A stretch of 64,000 bases of DNA from Cupriavidus neocaledonicus (GTDB taxonomy: Bacteria; Pseudomonadota; Gammaproteobacteria; Burkholderiales; Burkholderiaceae). A program made the position numbers and the translations under genes. The stretch covers positions 310,001 to 374,000 of the forward strand of contig NZ_AQUR01000107.1 of NCBI RefSeq assembly GCF_000372525.1, read 5' to 3'. This document shows, piece after piece, positions 9,347 through 17,105 of this stretch. Numbering within the stretch: position 1 is the stretch's first letter; the number at the start of each line of letters is the position of its first letter. The notes under the pieces are model-generated. The model saw only the letters and a list, made by a program, of their open reading frames with translations. It made no database searches and was not told the origin of the DNA.

Positions 9347-9518
9347 CCCTCTCCCGCTTGCGGGAGACGGGCGGGTGGCGAGGGCCTGCGTGTGGCAAGC
9401 ATGAGGCTCTCGAGCTTCGTGGACGCTCCCGCCCTCACCCCAACCCGCTCCCGCAATGAACTGACCCCCAGAAGTCGGAGACAACTTTATGGGGTCGGTT
9501 CACAAGCGGGGGAGGGAG
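9347..9518. repeat. REP-like inverted pair, interrupted by a small insertion
   Basis: Two palindromic units face each other in the spacer after the kinase gene. The left one (9347-9385) reads CCCTCTCCCGCTTGCGGGAG and runs into a GGGTGGCGAGGGC tail. The right one (9431-9518) is the mirror arrangement: GCCCTCACCCCAACCCGCTCCCGC, then the 46-base insertion, then GCGGGGGAGGG. The same inverted arrangement recurs at 12312-12458, so this is a dispersed intergenic palindrome family like the BIMEs of other bacteria. It is non-coding. Confidence 0.75.
9457..9502. mobile_element. 46-bp MITE-like insertion with inverted ends and 3-bp target duplication
   Basis: The segment begins TGAACTGACCCC and ends GGGGTCGGTTCA, so its ends are near-perfect 12-base inverted repeats. 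It is bracketed by CAA at 9454-9456 and again at 9503-9505. Removing the 46 bases plus one CAA restores the uninterrupted palindrome CCCGCAAGCGGG of the REP-like unit. This points to a transposition event into the palindrome loop. Ends starting TGAAC with a 3-base duplication resemble IS3-family elements, but no transposase is present, so it is at most a non-autonomous remnant. Confidence 0.7.
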
Positions 9519-9573
9519 TACGCCGCTGGCGTGCTGATGTGGCCAGCCGCGCGTTATTCAGCGGACTGCATGC

Positions 9574-10182
9574 TCAAACCTTCTTCTTCTCCCCGATCCG
9601 GCTTTCCTTCCCCGCCAGCAGCTTGGCGATGTTCTGCCGGTGCCGCGCGATCAGCAGCACGCTGATGACGAAGATCGCGCCGGCCATCACGTCGACGCCG
9701 TTCATCAGCACATGGAAGAACGGCGCGAAGATCGCCGCCACCAGCGCCGCCAGCGACGAGTAGCGGAAGAAGAAGGCGATGATCAGCCAGGTGGCCAGCG
9801 TGCCCAGGCCCAGGACCGGGTCGATCGCCAGCAGGATGCCGGCCGCGGTGGCCACGCCCTTGCCGCCGGCGAAGCGGTGGAACACCGGAAACAGGTGGCC
9901 CAGGAACACCGCCAGCGCCACCATGGCCAGGCCGGTGTCGGTAAGGCCGTGCGCCGGGCCGAAACGCGCCGCCAGCCACACCGCCAGCCAGCCCTTCAGG
10001 GCATCGCCGATCAGCGTCAGGATCGCCGCCTTCTTGTTGCCGGTGCGCAGCACGTTGGTGGCGCCGGGGTTGCCCGAGCCATAGGAGTGCGGATCCGGCA
10101 GCCCCATCAGCTTGCTGACGACGACAGCGAAGGAAACGGAGCCGATCAGGTAGGCGGCAAGGGCAAAAAGCAGATTGGCCAT
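9574..10182 (-). CDS. plsY: Glycerol-3-phosphate acyltransferase PlsY
   Basis: A 202-residue inner-membrane enzyme that transfers the acyl group from acyl-phosphate to sn-glycerol-3-phosphate, the first step of phospholipid synthesis. Family motifs are all present: motif 1 around GSGNPGATNVLR, motif 2 around GDALKGWLAVWLA, and motif 3 around GHLFPVFHRFAGGKGVATAAG. Several hydrophobic helices span the protein. The tail GKESRIGEKKKV is basic and cytosolic. The start chosen is MANLLFALAAYLIGS. It reads in the same direction as the ybaK-xerD-ogt group, with a 121-base gap. Confidence 0.96.
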   Translation of the reverse strand: MANLLFALAAYLIGSVSFAVVVSKLMGLPDPHSYGSGNPGATNVLRTGNKKAAILTLIGDALKGWLAVWLAARFGPAHGLTDTGLAMVALAVFLGHLFPVFHRFAGGKGVATAAGILLAIDPVLGLGTLATWLIIAFFFRYSSLAALVAAIFAPFFHVLMNGVDVMAGAIFVISVLLIARHRQNIAKLLAGKESRIGEKKKV

Positions 10183-10303
10183 GTGGAGTGCGATGTTTTC
10201 GGGCTGGCGCGATTGTAGCGCGCCAGGGGCCCCGCCACGACCGTGACTTCCCGGATTGGCGTGGAGCCTTCCTTCGACCTGAAGTGGGGCCAGGCGGGCG
10301 GCG

Positions 10304-10795
10304 TCAGTCCGGCAGCGCGCACTGCACCGGCTGGGCGTCGAGCAGCGCGGGCAGCAGCTTCGGGTCCAGGCTGACCAGGTAGCCGCGGCGCCCGCCGTTG
10401 ATATAGATGCGCGCCAGCTCCAGCACGGTCGCTTCCACATACACCGGCATGCGCTTCTTCGTGCCGAACGGCGAGGTGCCGCCGACCAGGTAGCCGCTGT
10501 GCCGCTGCGCCACCTCGGGCTTGCACGGCTGCACGCTCTTGCGCCCGGTCTGGCGCGCCAGGTTCTTGGTCGAGACCGAGCAGTCGCCGTGCATCAGCAC
10601 CACCAGCGGCTGCGCGCGCTCGTCTTCCATGACCAGGGTCTTGATCACCTCATGCTCTGGCACGCCCAGCTGGCGCGCCGATTCGCCGGTGCCGCCGTGC
10701 TCGACATAGTCATAGGGGTGCTCGCCGAAGGCCACGCCGTGCTTGCGCAGCGCTTGCGTGGCCGGGGTTTCCGAAACGTGCCTGGTTTTGCTCAT
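10304..10795 (-). CDS. ybaK: YbaK/EbsC-type aminoacyl-tRNA deacylase
   Basis: A 163-residue protein of the YbaK family, which hydrolyses Cys-tRNA(Pro) and related mischarged tRNAs in trans. The family text KTLVMEDERAQPLVVLMHGD, the Lys-rich region STKNLARQTGRKSVQPC, and GYLVGGTSPFGTKKRMPVYVE are clear. The length fits the family (about 155-160). It lies 23 bases downstream of xerD on the same strand and is likely co-transcribed with it. Confidence 0.93.
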   Translation of the reverse strand: MSKTRHVSETPATQALRKHGVAFGEHPYDYVEHGGTGESARQLGVPEHEVIKTLVMEDERAQPLVVLMHGDCSVSTKNLARQTGRKSVQPCKPEVAQRHSGYLVGGTSPFGTKKRMPVYVEATVLELARIYINGGRRGYLVSLDPKLLPALLDAQPVQCALPD

Positions 10796-10818
10796 GACAG
10801 TGGCCGCCGCCTTGGCCT

Positions 10819-11757
10819 TCAGCCGCGCGGATGGTGCTGCTGGTGCAGCTCGCGCAGGCGTTCGCGGGCGACGTGGGTATAGATCTGGGTGGTGGAGATG
10901 TCGGCGTGCCCCAGCAGCAGCTGCACCACGCGCAGGTCGGCGCCGTGGTTGAGCAGGTGCGTGGCAAAGGCATGGCGCAGCGTGTGCGGCGACAGCGGGG
11001 CATGCACGCCGGCGTCGCGCGCATGGCGCTTGATCAGGTGCCAGAACGCCTGCCGCGTCATGCCTTCGCCGCGCTGCGTGACGAACAGCGCGTCGCAGGC
11101 ACGCCCGGCCAGCAGCAGCGGACGCGCGCCGGCCAGGTAGCGCCGCAGCCAGTCGCCGGCCTGCTGGCCGAACGGCACCAGCCGCTCCTTGTCGCCCTTG
11201 CCGCCGACCACGCGCGCCACGCCCTCGTTCAGGCCGATCTCGACGGTCTTCATCTGGGTCAGCTCCGATACGCGCAAGCCGCTCGCGTACATCAGCTCGA
11301 GCATGGTGCGGTCGCGCAGGCCCAGCGGCGTGTCGGTGTCGGGCGCCTCCAGCAGCGCCTCGACCTGGGCCTCGGTCAGGGTCTTCGGGTAGCGCGGCGG
11401 CTGCTTGGCGGGGCGCAGCAGCAGGCAGGGATCGGCCTGCACCAGGTGCTCGCGCAGCGCCCACTGGTAGAAGCGGCGGAACACCGCCAGGCGCCGGTTG
11501 GCCGACGACGCGCGCGTCTGCGTATGGCGCGCGTTGAAGTATGCCGACAGCGCGCCGTCGTCTGCGCCGAGCAGCTCGCCGCGCTGCTCCTGCTGCAGCC
11601 AGCGCGCCAGCAGCGTCAGGTCGCGCCGGTAGGCATCGATGGTGTTGCGCGAGAGCCCGTCCTCCAGCCACAGCGCATCGCAGAAGCGGCTGACCAGCGC
11701 CACGTCGGCAGCGCTGGCGACAGCGGTGGGCTCGGCTGCCGCCGGCTTGCCGCTCAT
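10819..11757 (-). CDS. xerD: Tyrosine recombinase XerD
   Basis: A 312-residue site-specific recombinase that, with XerC, resolves chromosome dimers at dif. An N-terminal SAM-like core-binding domain (SRFCDALWLEDGLSRNTIDAYRRDL) is followed by the catalytic domain. Active-site elements are Arg in YASGLRVSEL, Lys in GKGDKERLVPFG, HTLRHAFATHLL, the GHADIS His and the Tyr nucleophile in TQIYTHV. It has typical XerD length. Its ATG overlaps the ogt stop in an ATGA quartet, so the two are translationally coupled. No dif site was seen in the window, and none is expected beside xerD. Confidence 0.95.
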   Translation of the reverse strand: MSGKPAAAEPTAVASAADVALVSRFCDALWLEDGLSRNTIDAYRRDLTLLARWLQQEQRGELLGADDGALSAYFNARHTQTRASSANRRLAVFRRFYQWALREHLVQADPCLLLRPAKQPPRYPKTLTEAQVEALLEAPDTDTPLGLRDRTMLELMYASGLRVSELTQMKTVEIGLNEGVARVVGGKGDKERLVPFGQQAGDWLRRYLAGARPLLLAGRACDALFVTQRGEGMTRQAFWHLIKRHARDAGVHAPLSPHTLRHAFATHLLNHGADLRVVQLLLGHADISTTQIYTHVARERLRELHQQHHPRG

Positions 11758-12233
11758 ATCAGCATGGCGCGCTCATGGCGCAGCAGCCAGCGTTTGACGT
11801 CGAGATAAAAGCCGTCCTCGGCATGGTGCGAGAAGCCGCCGATGCCGCGCGCCGAGACCACGCGATGGCAGGGCACCAGGATCGGGAACGGGTTCTGCCC
11901 GCACGCCTGGCCGACCGCGCGCGGCATCGCGCCGATGGCTTCGGCGATGGTGCCGTAGGTGGTGGTGGCCCCGGGCGGCACGGCGCAGATAGCCTGCCAC
12001 ACGCGCTGCTGGAAGGCGCTGCCGGCAGGTGCCAGCGGCACGTCGAAGGCGGTGTCGGGATCGTCGTAATAGGCCGCCAGCTGCGCCGCGAGCCGCTGCG
12101 TCAGCGCATCGGCCGGGGCGAGGCCCTCGACGTGCCCGGGAAGGTACACGATGGCCCGGATGCGAGCGCCGTCCGTGCGCACGCCGATCTTGCCGAACGG
12201 GGCGGTAAGGATGGCGTCGTAGGGTGCGGGCAT
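11754..12233 (-). CDS. ogt: Methylated-DNA--protein-cysteine methyltransferase
   Basis: A 159-residue DNA repair protein that removes O6-alkyl groups from guanine by irreversible transfer to its own cysteine. The active-site motif PCHRVV is present in LVPCHRVVSARGIGGF. The helix-turn-helix region includes FQQRVWQAICAVPPGATTTYG and the arginine-finger segment GAMPRAVGQACGQNPFP. Start MPAPYDAIL is chosen because the upstream in-frame extension runs into the repeat region. It is the first gene of the ogt-xerD-ybaK group. Confidence 0.95.
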   Translation of the reverse strand: MPAPYDAILTAPFGKIGVRTDGARIRAIVYLPGHVEGLAPADALTQRLAAQLAAYYDDPDTAFDVPLAPAGSAFQQRVWQAICAVPPGATTTYGTIAEAIGAMPRAVGQACGQNPFPILVPCHRVVSARGIGGFSHHAEDGFYLDVKRWLLRHERAMLI

Positions 12234-12311
12234 GGCGGTCAGGCTGGGGCGAATGCTGGATTTTAGTGCTTTTTGGACGCGATGCTGTCGTCCCGAAGCT
12301 TGCAGCGGGCT

Positions 12312-12458
12312 CCCTCTCCCGCCTGCGGGAGAGGGGTGGGGGTGAGGGCGGGCGCTGGCCGGAGCCGCCGTGCGGGATAAAACCATGGGCTTCGCTTGGG
12401 GTGGCTCCCAGCTGAGCCACCCCTCACCCCGATCCCTCTCCCCGTGAGGGGAGAGGGA
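12312..12458. repeat. REP-like inverted palindrome pair (second copy)
   Basis: Unit one (12312-12349) is a CCCTCTCCCGC/GCGGGAGAGGG hairpin followed by GTGGGGGTGAGGG. Unit two (12421-12458) is its mirror: CCCTCACCCC, then a CCCTCTCCCC/GGGGAGAGGG hairpin. About 70 bases separate them. Arrangement and sequence match the interrupted pair at 9347-9518. The pair sits between the divergent-facing end of the Bug gene and the ogt start, in a spacer of 293 bases with no gene. Confidence 0.78.
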
Positions 12459-12526
12459 GAACACCTTGCTTGAGCGAGCTCGGGCGGCTTGGGAGCACCC
12501 AGAACCGCCCTTTCTGCCGAGGGCTC

Positions 12527-13495
12527 TTACTGCTCCAGCTTGATGTTCTGCACCTTGACCAGGTTCTTCATCTTGTCGAATTCCTTCTTGATCTCGGCCG
12601 CGTGCTGCGCCGGCGTGTTGCCCGACGGCTCGGCGCCGGCGGTGCGCAGGCGCTGCTGGAAGTCCTTGTCCTGCAGGGCCTTGACCGCGGCTTCGTTGAG
12701 CTTCTTGATGACTTCGTCAGGCGTGCCGGCCGGCGCCACCAGGCCGTACCAGGCCGGATCGTTCGGCTCCTTCAGGCCCATTTCGCCGAAGGTCGGCACA
12801 TTGGGCAGCGACTCCAGGCGCTTGTTCCACGCCACTACGATCGGGCGCAGCTTGTTGGCCTTGATGTAGGGCATCGACGACGGCAGGTTGTCGACCATGA
12901 TCGGCACCTGGCCGGCCAGCACGTCGTTCAGCGCCGGGCCCGCGCCGCGGTACGGGATATGGACCATGAAGGTCTTGGTCGAGACCTTGAACTGCTCGCC
13001 CAGCATGTGGCCGAAGCCGCAGGTGCCCGACGACGCGTACGAATACTTGCCGGGGTTGGCCTTCAGCACGGCCAGGAACTCCTTGTAGTCCTTGGCCGGG
13101 AAGCTCGGGTTCACCGCGATCACGTTGGCCACGTTGGCCAGGTTGGTGATGGGCTTGAAGTCCTTGATCGGGTCGTACGACAGCTTGGGGTTGCAGGCCG
13201 GGTTCACGGCCATGGTCGAGACCGTCGAGATGCCGATGGTGTAGCCGTCCGGCGCGGCCTTGGCGATGGCGTCGGCGCCGATCGAACCGCCCCCGCCGGC
13301 GCGGTTTTCCACCACCACCGGCTGGCCCAGGATGCGGCTCATCTGGTCCGCCGCGCCCCGGCCGACGATGTCGGTGGTGCCGCCGGGTGCGAACGGAATG
13401 ATCAGGCGGATCGGCTTGGTGGGGTAGCTCTGGGCCTGCGCCGCGGTGGCGGCGGCCGCCAGGGCCAGGGTCAGTGCGAGTTTGCCAGCTTGCAT
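12527..13495 (-). CDS. Bug-family TTT substrate-binding protein
   Basis: A 322-residue periplasmic binding protein of the Bug (TctC) family, abundant in Cupriavidus and Bordetella. The signal peptide is residues 1-22 (hydrophobic ALTLALAAAATAAQA, cleavage before QSYPTKPIRL). Family hallmarks are PIRLIIPFAPGGTTDIVGR, VVVENRAGGGGSIGAD, VPYRGAG-type text (IPYRGAGPALNDVLAGQVP) and LVAPAGTPDEVIKKLN. The ligand is likely a carboxylate but cannot be named from sequence. No TctA/TctB membrane genes are adjacent, as is common for orphan Bug genes. The start is supported by GGGAG eight bases upstream. Confidence 0.92.
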   Translation of the reverse strand: MQAGKLALTLALAAAATAAQAQSYPTKPIRLIIPFAPGGTTDIVGRGAADQMSRILGQPVVVENRAGGGGSIGADAIAKAAPDGYTIGISTVSTMAVNPACNPKLSYDPIKDFKPITNLANVANVIAVNPSFPAKDYKEFLAVLKANPGKYSYASSGTCGFGHMLGEQFKVSTKTFMVHIPYRGAGPALNDVLAGQVPIMVDNLPSSMPYIKANKLRPIVVAWNKRLESLPNVPTFGEMGLKEPNDPAWYGLVAPAGTPDEVIKKLNEAAVKALQDKDFQQRLRTAGAEPSGNTPAQHAAEIKKEFDKMKNLVKVQNIKLEQ

Positions 13496-13598
13496 GAGAT
13501 CATGTCTCCCGTCAGAAATCCGGGCAGGGTGCCGCCCGGAAGCAAAAAAACCGTCGCAGTGCCACAGGTCGGGCGGTGCGCCGGCAGCGTAATCTGGG

Positions 13599-14270
13599 TC
13601 AGCCGCCCAGCAGGCCGCGCTTGACCCCGGCGTCGACCGGGCGTTCGCCCAGGAACACCCGCAGCAGGGCCTGGTAGAAGTCTTCGCCGGGGATCGGCCG
13701 GCCGCGCGGCGTGCCGTTGATGGCCACGACCGTCCCGGTTTGCGGGGAAAAATCCACGTTGATGACGTCGCCCTTGTGCGCGGTGCCGATCTCGCCCAGG
13801 ACGCGCCCGAACTGTTCCAGCCGTGTCGCCAGCGCCTGCATCTGCGCCTCGCTGTGGTTGTCGCGCATGCCCTGGCGGATCGCGCGCACCACCGCCGGCG
13901 GCTCGGTCTCGCGCAGGATGCGTAACTGTAGCCGCTTGGCGCCGGGCGTGCCCAGTACCACGGCGGCGTTGCGGGCCTTTTCCTCCAGGTACAGCGCCGC
14001 CACGTAGCCCTTGGTCAGGAAGCCCGCGCGCAGTGCCGCGCCATTGAGTTGCAGTTCCTTGCCGCCCACGCGCGCCGCGTCGTCGAAGCGCACCCCGGCG
14101 ATCTCGACCGCGCGCGCCGGCCCCGGCACCGCATGCACCGCGGCCACGGCGCCGAGCGCGGCCAGCATGACGGCCAGGCGCAGGCGGCGGCCCGGCCGGA
14201 GGCCAGGGCAGAAACGGGAGCGGAGGAGGGTGTCCACGCGCAGGCGCGCGGAACGGATGCGGGACAACAT
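13599..14270 (-). CDS. Secreted chalcone-isomerase-like protein
   Basis: About 223 residues with a basic N-terminus, a hydrophobic signal segment (LRLAVMLAALGAVAAVHA) and a mature part starting near VEIAGVRFDDAARVGGKELQL. This matches the chalcone-isomerase-like domain found in bacterial periplasmic proteins (GFLTKGYVAALYLEEKARNA; LPG-like PIPGEDFYQALLRVFLGERPVD). Bacterial members are mostly uncharacterised and need not have isomerase activity. An upstream in-frame ATG would add 27 residues; the chosen start gives a normal signal-peptide layout. No operon partner is evident. Confidence 0.75.
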   Translation of the reverse strand: MLSRIRSARLRVDTLLRSRFCPGLRPGRRLRLAVMLAALGAVAAVHAVPGPARAVEIAGVRFDDAARVGGKELQLNGAALRAGFLTKGYVAALYLEEKARNAAVVLGTPGAKRLQLRILRETEPPAVVRAIRQGMRDNHSEAQMQALATRLEQFGRVLGEIGTAHKGDVINVDFSPQTGTVVAINGTPRGRPIPGEDFYQALLRVFLGERPVDAGVKRGLLGG

Positions 14271-14451
14271 GGCGGCAGGCGTACAACTTGGCATGCCATG
14301 CTGCCCGAAATCTGGAAAAATACCTATCCGTATCTGCCCTAGTCTGCACATTCCGGGCTGTTTTGCCGTTATCTCTCCCCGCCGCGGTTTCCGTGCGCTG
14401 GCTGGCGGGCCAGTTGCAGCGCCATGCCACTGCCAACAACAACAACCCTAG

Positions 14452-15345
14452 ATGCCTTCCGCCCTCCTGCTGGTCCCGGACTTCAGCCTGATCCTGATCG
14501 GCTGGCTGCTGGTGCGCTATTCCCCCTTCGACCGCGCCTTCTGGGGCGGGGTGGAGCGGCTGGTCTACTTTGTCCTGTTCCCGGCGCTGCTGCTGCAGTC
14601 GACCAATACCGCGGTGCTGGACTTCTCCTCGACCTCGGCCATGCTGGGACTGGCGCTGCTGGTGCTGGCCACCGGCGTGGCCGGCGGCTACGCCGTCAAA
14701 TGGGTGCTGCGCCCCGATGCGGCCAGCTTTGCCTCGGGGCTGCAGACCGCGTTCCGCTTCAATTCCTATATCGGTCTGGCGCTGGCGGCGCGCCTGGGTG
14801 GCTCGGAAGGGCTGGCGCTGATGGCGGTGATCGTCGGCTGCACCGTGCCGCTGTGCAACGTGCTGGCGGTGTGGGCGCTGGCCCGGCATGGGCAGGCCGC
14901 GCTGTGGAAGGAACTGGCGCGCAACCCGCTGATCCTGGCCACCGCCGGCGGCCTGGCGACCAACCTGATGGGGCTGCATGCGCCCGAGGTGCTGGGCATG
15001 ACGCTGAACCGGCTGGGCTCGGCGTCGACCGCGCTGGGCCTGATGACGGTGGGCGCCGGGCTGCAGATGAGCGGCGCCACCGGCACCGCCGGGCCGGTGG
15101 CGTGGTGGACCGGGGTCAAGCTGCTGGCGATGCCGTGCGTGGCCTGGCTGGTGGGGCGGCACCTGCCGCTGACCGCGCTACAGTACCAGATCGTGGTGCT
15201 GTACGCCTCGCTGCCGACCGCCTCCAGTGCCTACATCCTGGCCGTGCGCATGGGTGGCAACGGGCCGATGGTGGCGGCGACGATCTCGCTGATGACGGTG
15301 GCGGCGATCGTCACCACGCCGCTGTGGCTGGCGCTGGTGAGCTGA
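14452..15345 (+). CDS. AEC-family (auxin efflux carrier-like) permease
   Basis: A 297-residue membrane protein with about ten hydrophobic segments, arranged as two five-helix halves as in the AEC/BART superfamily. It begins with TM1 right after the start (LLLVPDFSLILIGWLLVRY). Typical text includes LVYFVLFPALLLQS and the second-half LMTVGAGLQMSG and ASLPTASSAYILA. Bacterial members export small organic acids; the substrate here is unknown. No strong ribosome-binding site is visible before the ATG. It is convergent with queG, with only 16 bases between stops. Confidence 0.85.
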   Translation: MPSALLLVPDFSLILIGWLLVRYSPFDRAFWGGVERLVYFVLFPALLLQSTNTAVLDFSSTSAMLGLALLVLATGVAGGYAVKWVLRPDAASFASGLQTAFRFNSYIGLALAARLGGSEGLALMAVIVGCTVPLCNVLAVWALARHGQAALWKELARNPLILATAGGLATNLMGLHAPEVLGMTLNRLGSASTALGLMTVGAGLQMSGATGTAGPVAWWTGVKLLAMPCVAWLVGRHLPLTALQYQIVVLYASLPTASSAYILAVRMGGNGPMVAATISLMTVAAIVTTPLWLALVS

Positions 15346-15361
15346 CCGCTGAGCTCTGAGG

Positions 15362-16576
15362 TCAGCCGGCCCGTTGCGCCGGCGGGCCGCCCTGGGCCAG
15401 GGCCCAGTCGATATGTTCCTGCACCATGGGGGTGGCGGTCTCGCGCCGCGCCAGCAATGCGGCGCGGATGCGCGCGGCCAGCGCCGCGTCCTCCGCGCGC
15501 GTGCCGGACAGCGCCGCGCGCAGGCTGTTGCCCAGCCCGACCGCGAGGTTGCGCAGCCAGCGCTCATGGCCGATGCGACGGATCGGACTGCCTTCGAGGC
15601 GCTGGTTGAATTCCGCTTCGGTCCAGGCGAACAGCCTGACCATGTCGGGCGCGTCCAGGCCATTGCGCACGTCGAAGTCAGGTACCGTGGCCACGTGCGC
15701 GAACTTGTTCCACGGACACGCCAGCTGGCAGTCGTCGCAGCCGTAGACGCGGTTGCCCATCGGTGCGCGGAATTCCACCGGGATCGCGCCCTTGTGCTCG
15801 ATGGTGAGGTAGGAAATGCAGCGGCGCGCATCGAGCCGGTAGGGTGCGACGATGGCGCGCGTGGGGCAGATGTCCAGGCAGCGGTGGCAGCTGCCGCAAT
15901 GGCCGGATTCGGGCGGATCGGCCGGCAGCGGGATGTCGACCAGGATCTCGCCGAGGAAGAACATCGAGCCGCCGTCGCGGTCCAGCAGCAGCGTATGCTT
16001 GCCGCGCCAGCCGAGTCCGCCCTGGCTGGCCAGCGCCACCTCCATCACCGGGGCCGAATCGGTAAAGACGCGGTAGCCGAACTTGCCGATCTCGGCCTCG
16101 ATGCGGCTGGCCAGCTGCTGCAGCCGGCTGCGCAATACCTTGTGGTAGTCGCGCCCGCGTGCGTACAGCGACACCACCGCGGTGGCCGGGTCGTCCAGCC
16201 GCGCCAGCTCGTGTCGGCGCCAGTCGGGGGCCTGCGCGTGCGCGCCGGCGGCGGCAAGGTACGGCATGCGCGCCACGATCGCGCGCACCGTGCCGGGCAC
16301 CAGTTCGGCCGGACGGGCGCGCCGCAGGCCGTGGTTGGCCATATAATCCATGTCGCCGTGGTAGCCCTGCGCCAGCCAGGCCAGCAGTCCGGGCTCGGCG
16401 TGGGCGAGATCGACATCGGCGATGCGCACCGAGGCAAAGCCCAGCGCCACACCCCATGCGCGGATCGACGCGGCCAGCGCCGCAAGCTGCCCCGGGCCCG
16501 CGGCCGCATGGCCGCTGGTGTCTGGTACTGGTGTGGGCGGCGTATCCGCCTGCCCGGGGGCGAATCGGTCGATCAT
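15362..16576 (-). CDS. queG: Epoxyqueuosine reductase QueG
   Basis: A 404-residue cobalamin- and iron-sulfur-dependent enzyme that reduces epoxyqueuosine to queuosine in tRNA. Two 4Fe-4S clusters are indicated by CGSCHRCLDICPTRAI and CDDCQLACPWNKF. The N-terminal domain holds GFASVRIADVDL and YHGDMDYMANHGLRRARP, typical of QueG. The C-terminal HEAT-like region is present (ERWLRNLAVGLGN). The start MIDRFAPGQ is 16 bases from the divergent tsaE start, so each promoter must lie inside the other gene or overlap it. Confidence 0.95.
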   Translation of the reverse strand: MIDRFAPGQADTPPTPVPDTSGHAAAGPGQLAALAASIRAWGVALGFASVRIADVDLAHAEPGLLAWLAQGYHGDMDYMANHGLRRARPAELVPGTVRAIVARMPYLAAAGAHAQAPDWRRHELARLDDPATAVVSLYARGRDYHKVLRSRLQQLASRIEAEIGKFGYRVFTDSAPVMEVALASQGGLGWRGKHTLLLDRDGGSMFFLGEILVDIPLPADPPESGHCGSCHRCLDICPTRAIVAPYRLDARRCISYLTIEHKGAIPVEFRAPMGNRVYGCDDCQLACPWNKFAHVATVPDFDVRNGLDAPDMVRLFAWTEAEFNQRLEGSPIRRIGHERWLRNLAVGLGNSLRAALSGTRAEDAALAARIRAALLARRETATPMVQEHIDWALAQGGPPAQRAG

Positions 16577-16592
16577 TCCTGAATTGTACGCA

Positions 16593-17105
16593 ATGCCCTT
16601 GCTCGAAGAACGCACCCTGACGCTGCCCGACGAAGCCGCCACCGCGCGCTTGGGCGCCGCGCTGGCCGCCGCCGTGCAGGCCATGCCGCCGCGCACGGTG
16701 CATGTGCAGCTGTCCGGCGACCTGGGCGCCGGCAAGACCACGCTGTCGCGTGCGGTGTTGCGCGCGCTCGGCCATGCGGGCAAGGTCCGCAGCCCTACCT
16801 ATACGCTGTGCGAGCCCTATGATGTCGCCCGCGCCGACGGCTCGCCGCTGACGGTCTACCACTTCGACCTGTACCGCTTTGCCGATCCCGAAGAGTGGCT
16901 CGACGCGGGTTTTCGCGACTGCTTTGCCGAACCGGCCTTCAACCTGGTCGAGTGGCCGGAAAAGGCCGGGCGCCTGCTGGGGGAACCGGACCTGCACGTG
17001 TTGCTCCAATCGGACATGGCCGGCGCCGATGACGCCGGCGAGCGGCGGATCGCGACCTTGCGCGCCTATACTCCCACTGGACTTACCTTGCTGAACGCAT
17101 GCTGA
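16593..17105 (+). CDS. tsaE: tRNA t6A biosynthesis ATPase TsaE
   Basis: A 170-residue P-loop ATPase that works with TsaB, TsaC and TsaD to make N6-threonylcarbamoyladenosine in tRNA. The Walker A is GDLGAGKTTLSRAVL. The family segments RSPTYTLCEPYD, YHFDLYRFADPEEW and NLVEWPEKAG are clear. It overlaps the downstream amidase gene by seven bases. The tsaE-amiC pairing is common in proteobacteria. Confidence 0.95.
   Translation: MPLLEERTLTLPDEAATARLGAALAAAVQAMPPRTVHVQLSGDLGAGKTTLSRAVLRALGHAGKVRSPTYTLCEPYDVARADGSPLTVYHFDLYRFADPEEWLDAGFRDCFAEPAFNLVEWPEKAGRLLGEPDLHVLLQSDMAGADDAGERRIATLRAYTPTGLTLLNAC

Noticed and set aside
12480..12526. Terminator after the Bug gene
   Set aside because: A GGGCGG/CCGCCC stem exists but has a long loop and no T-run, so it is not a convincing rho-independent terminator.
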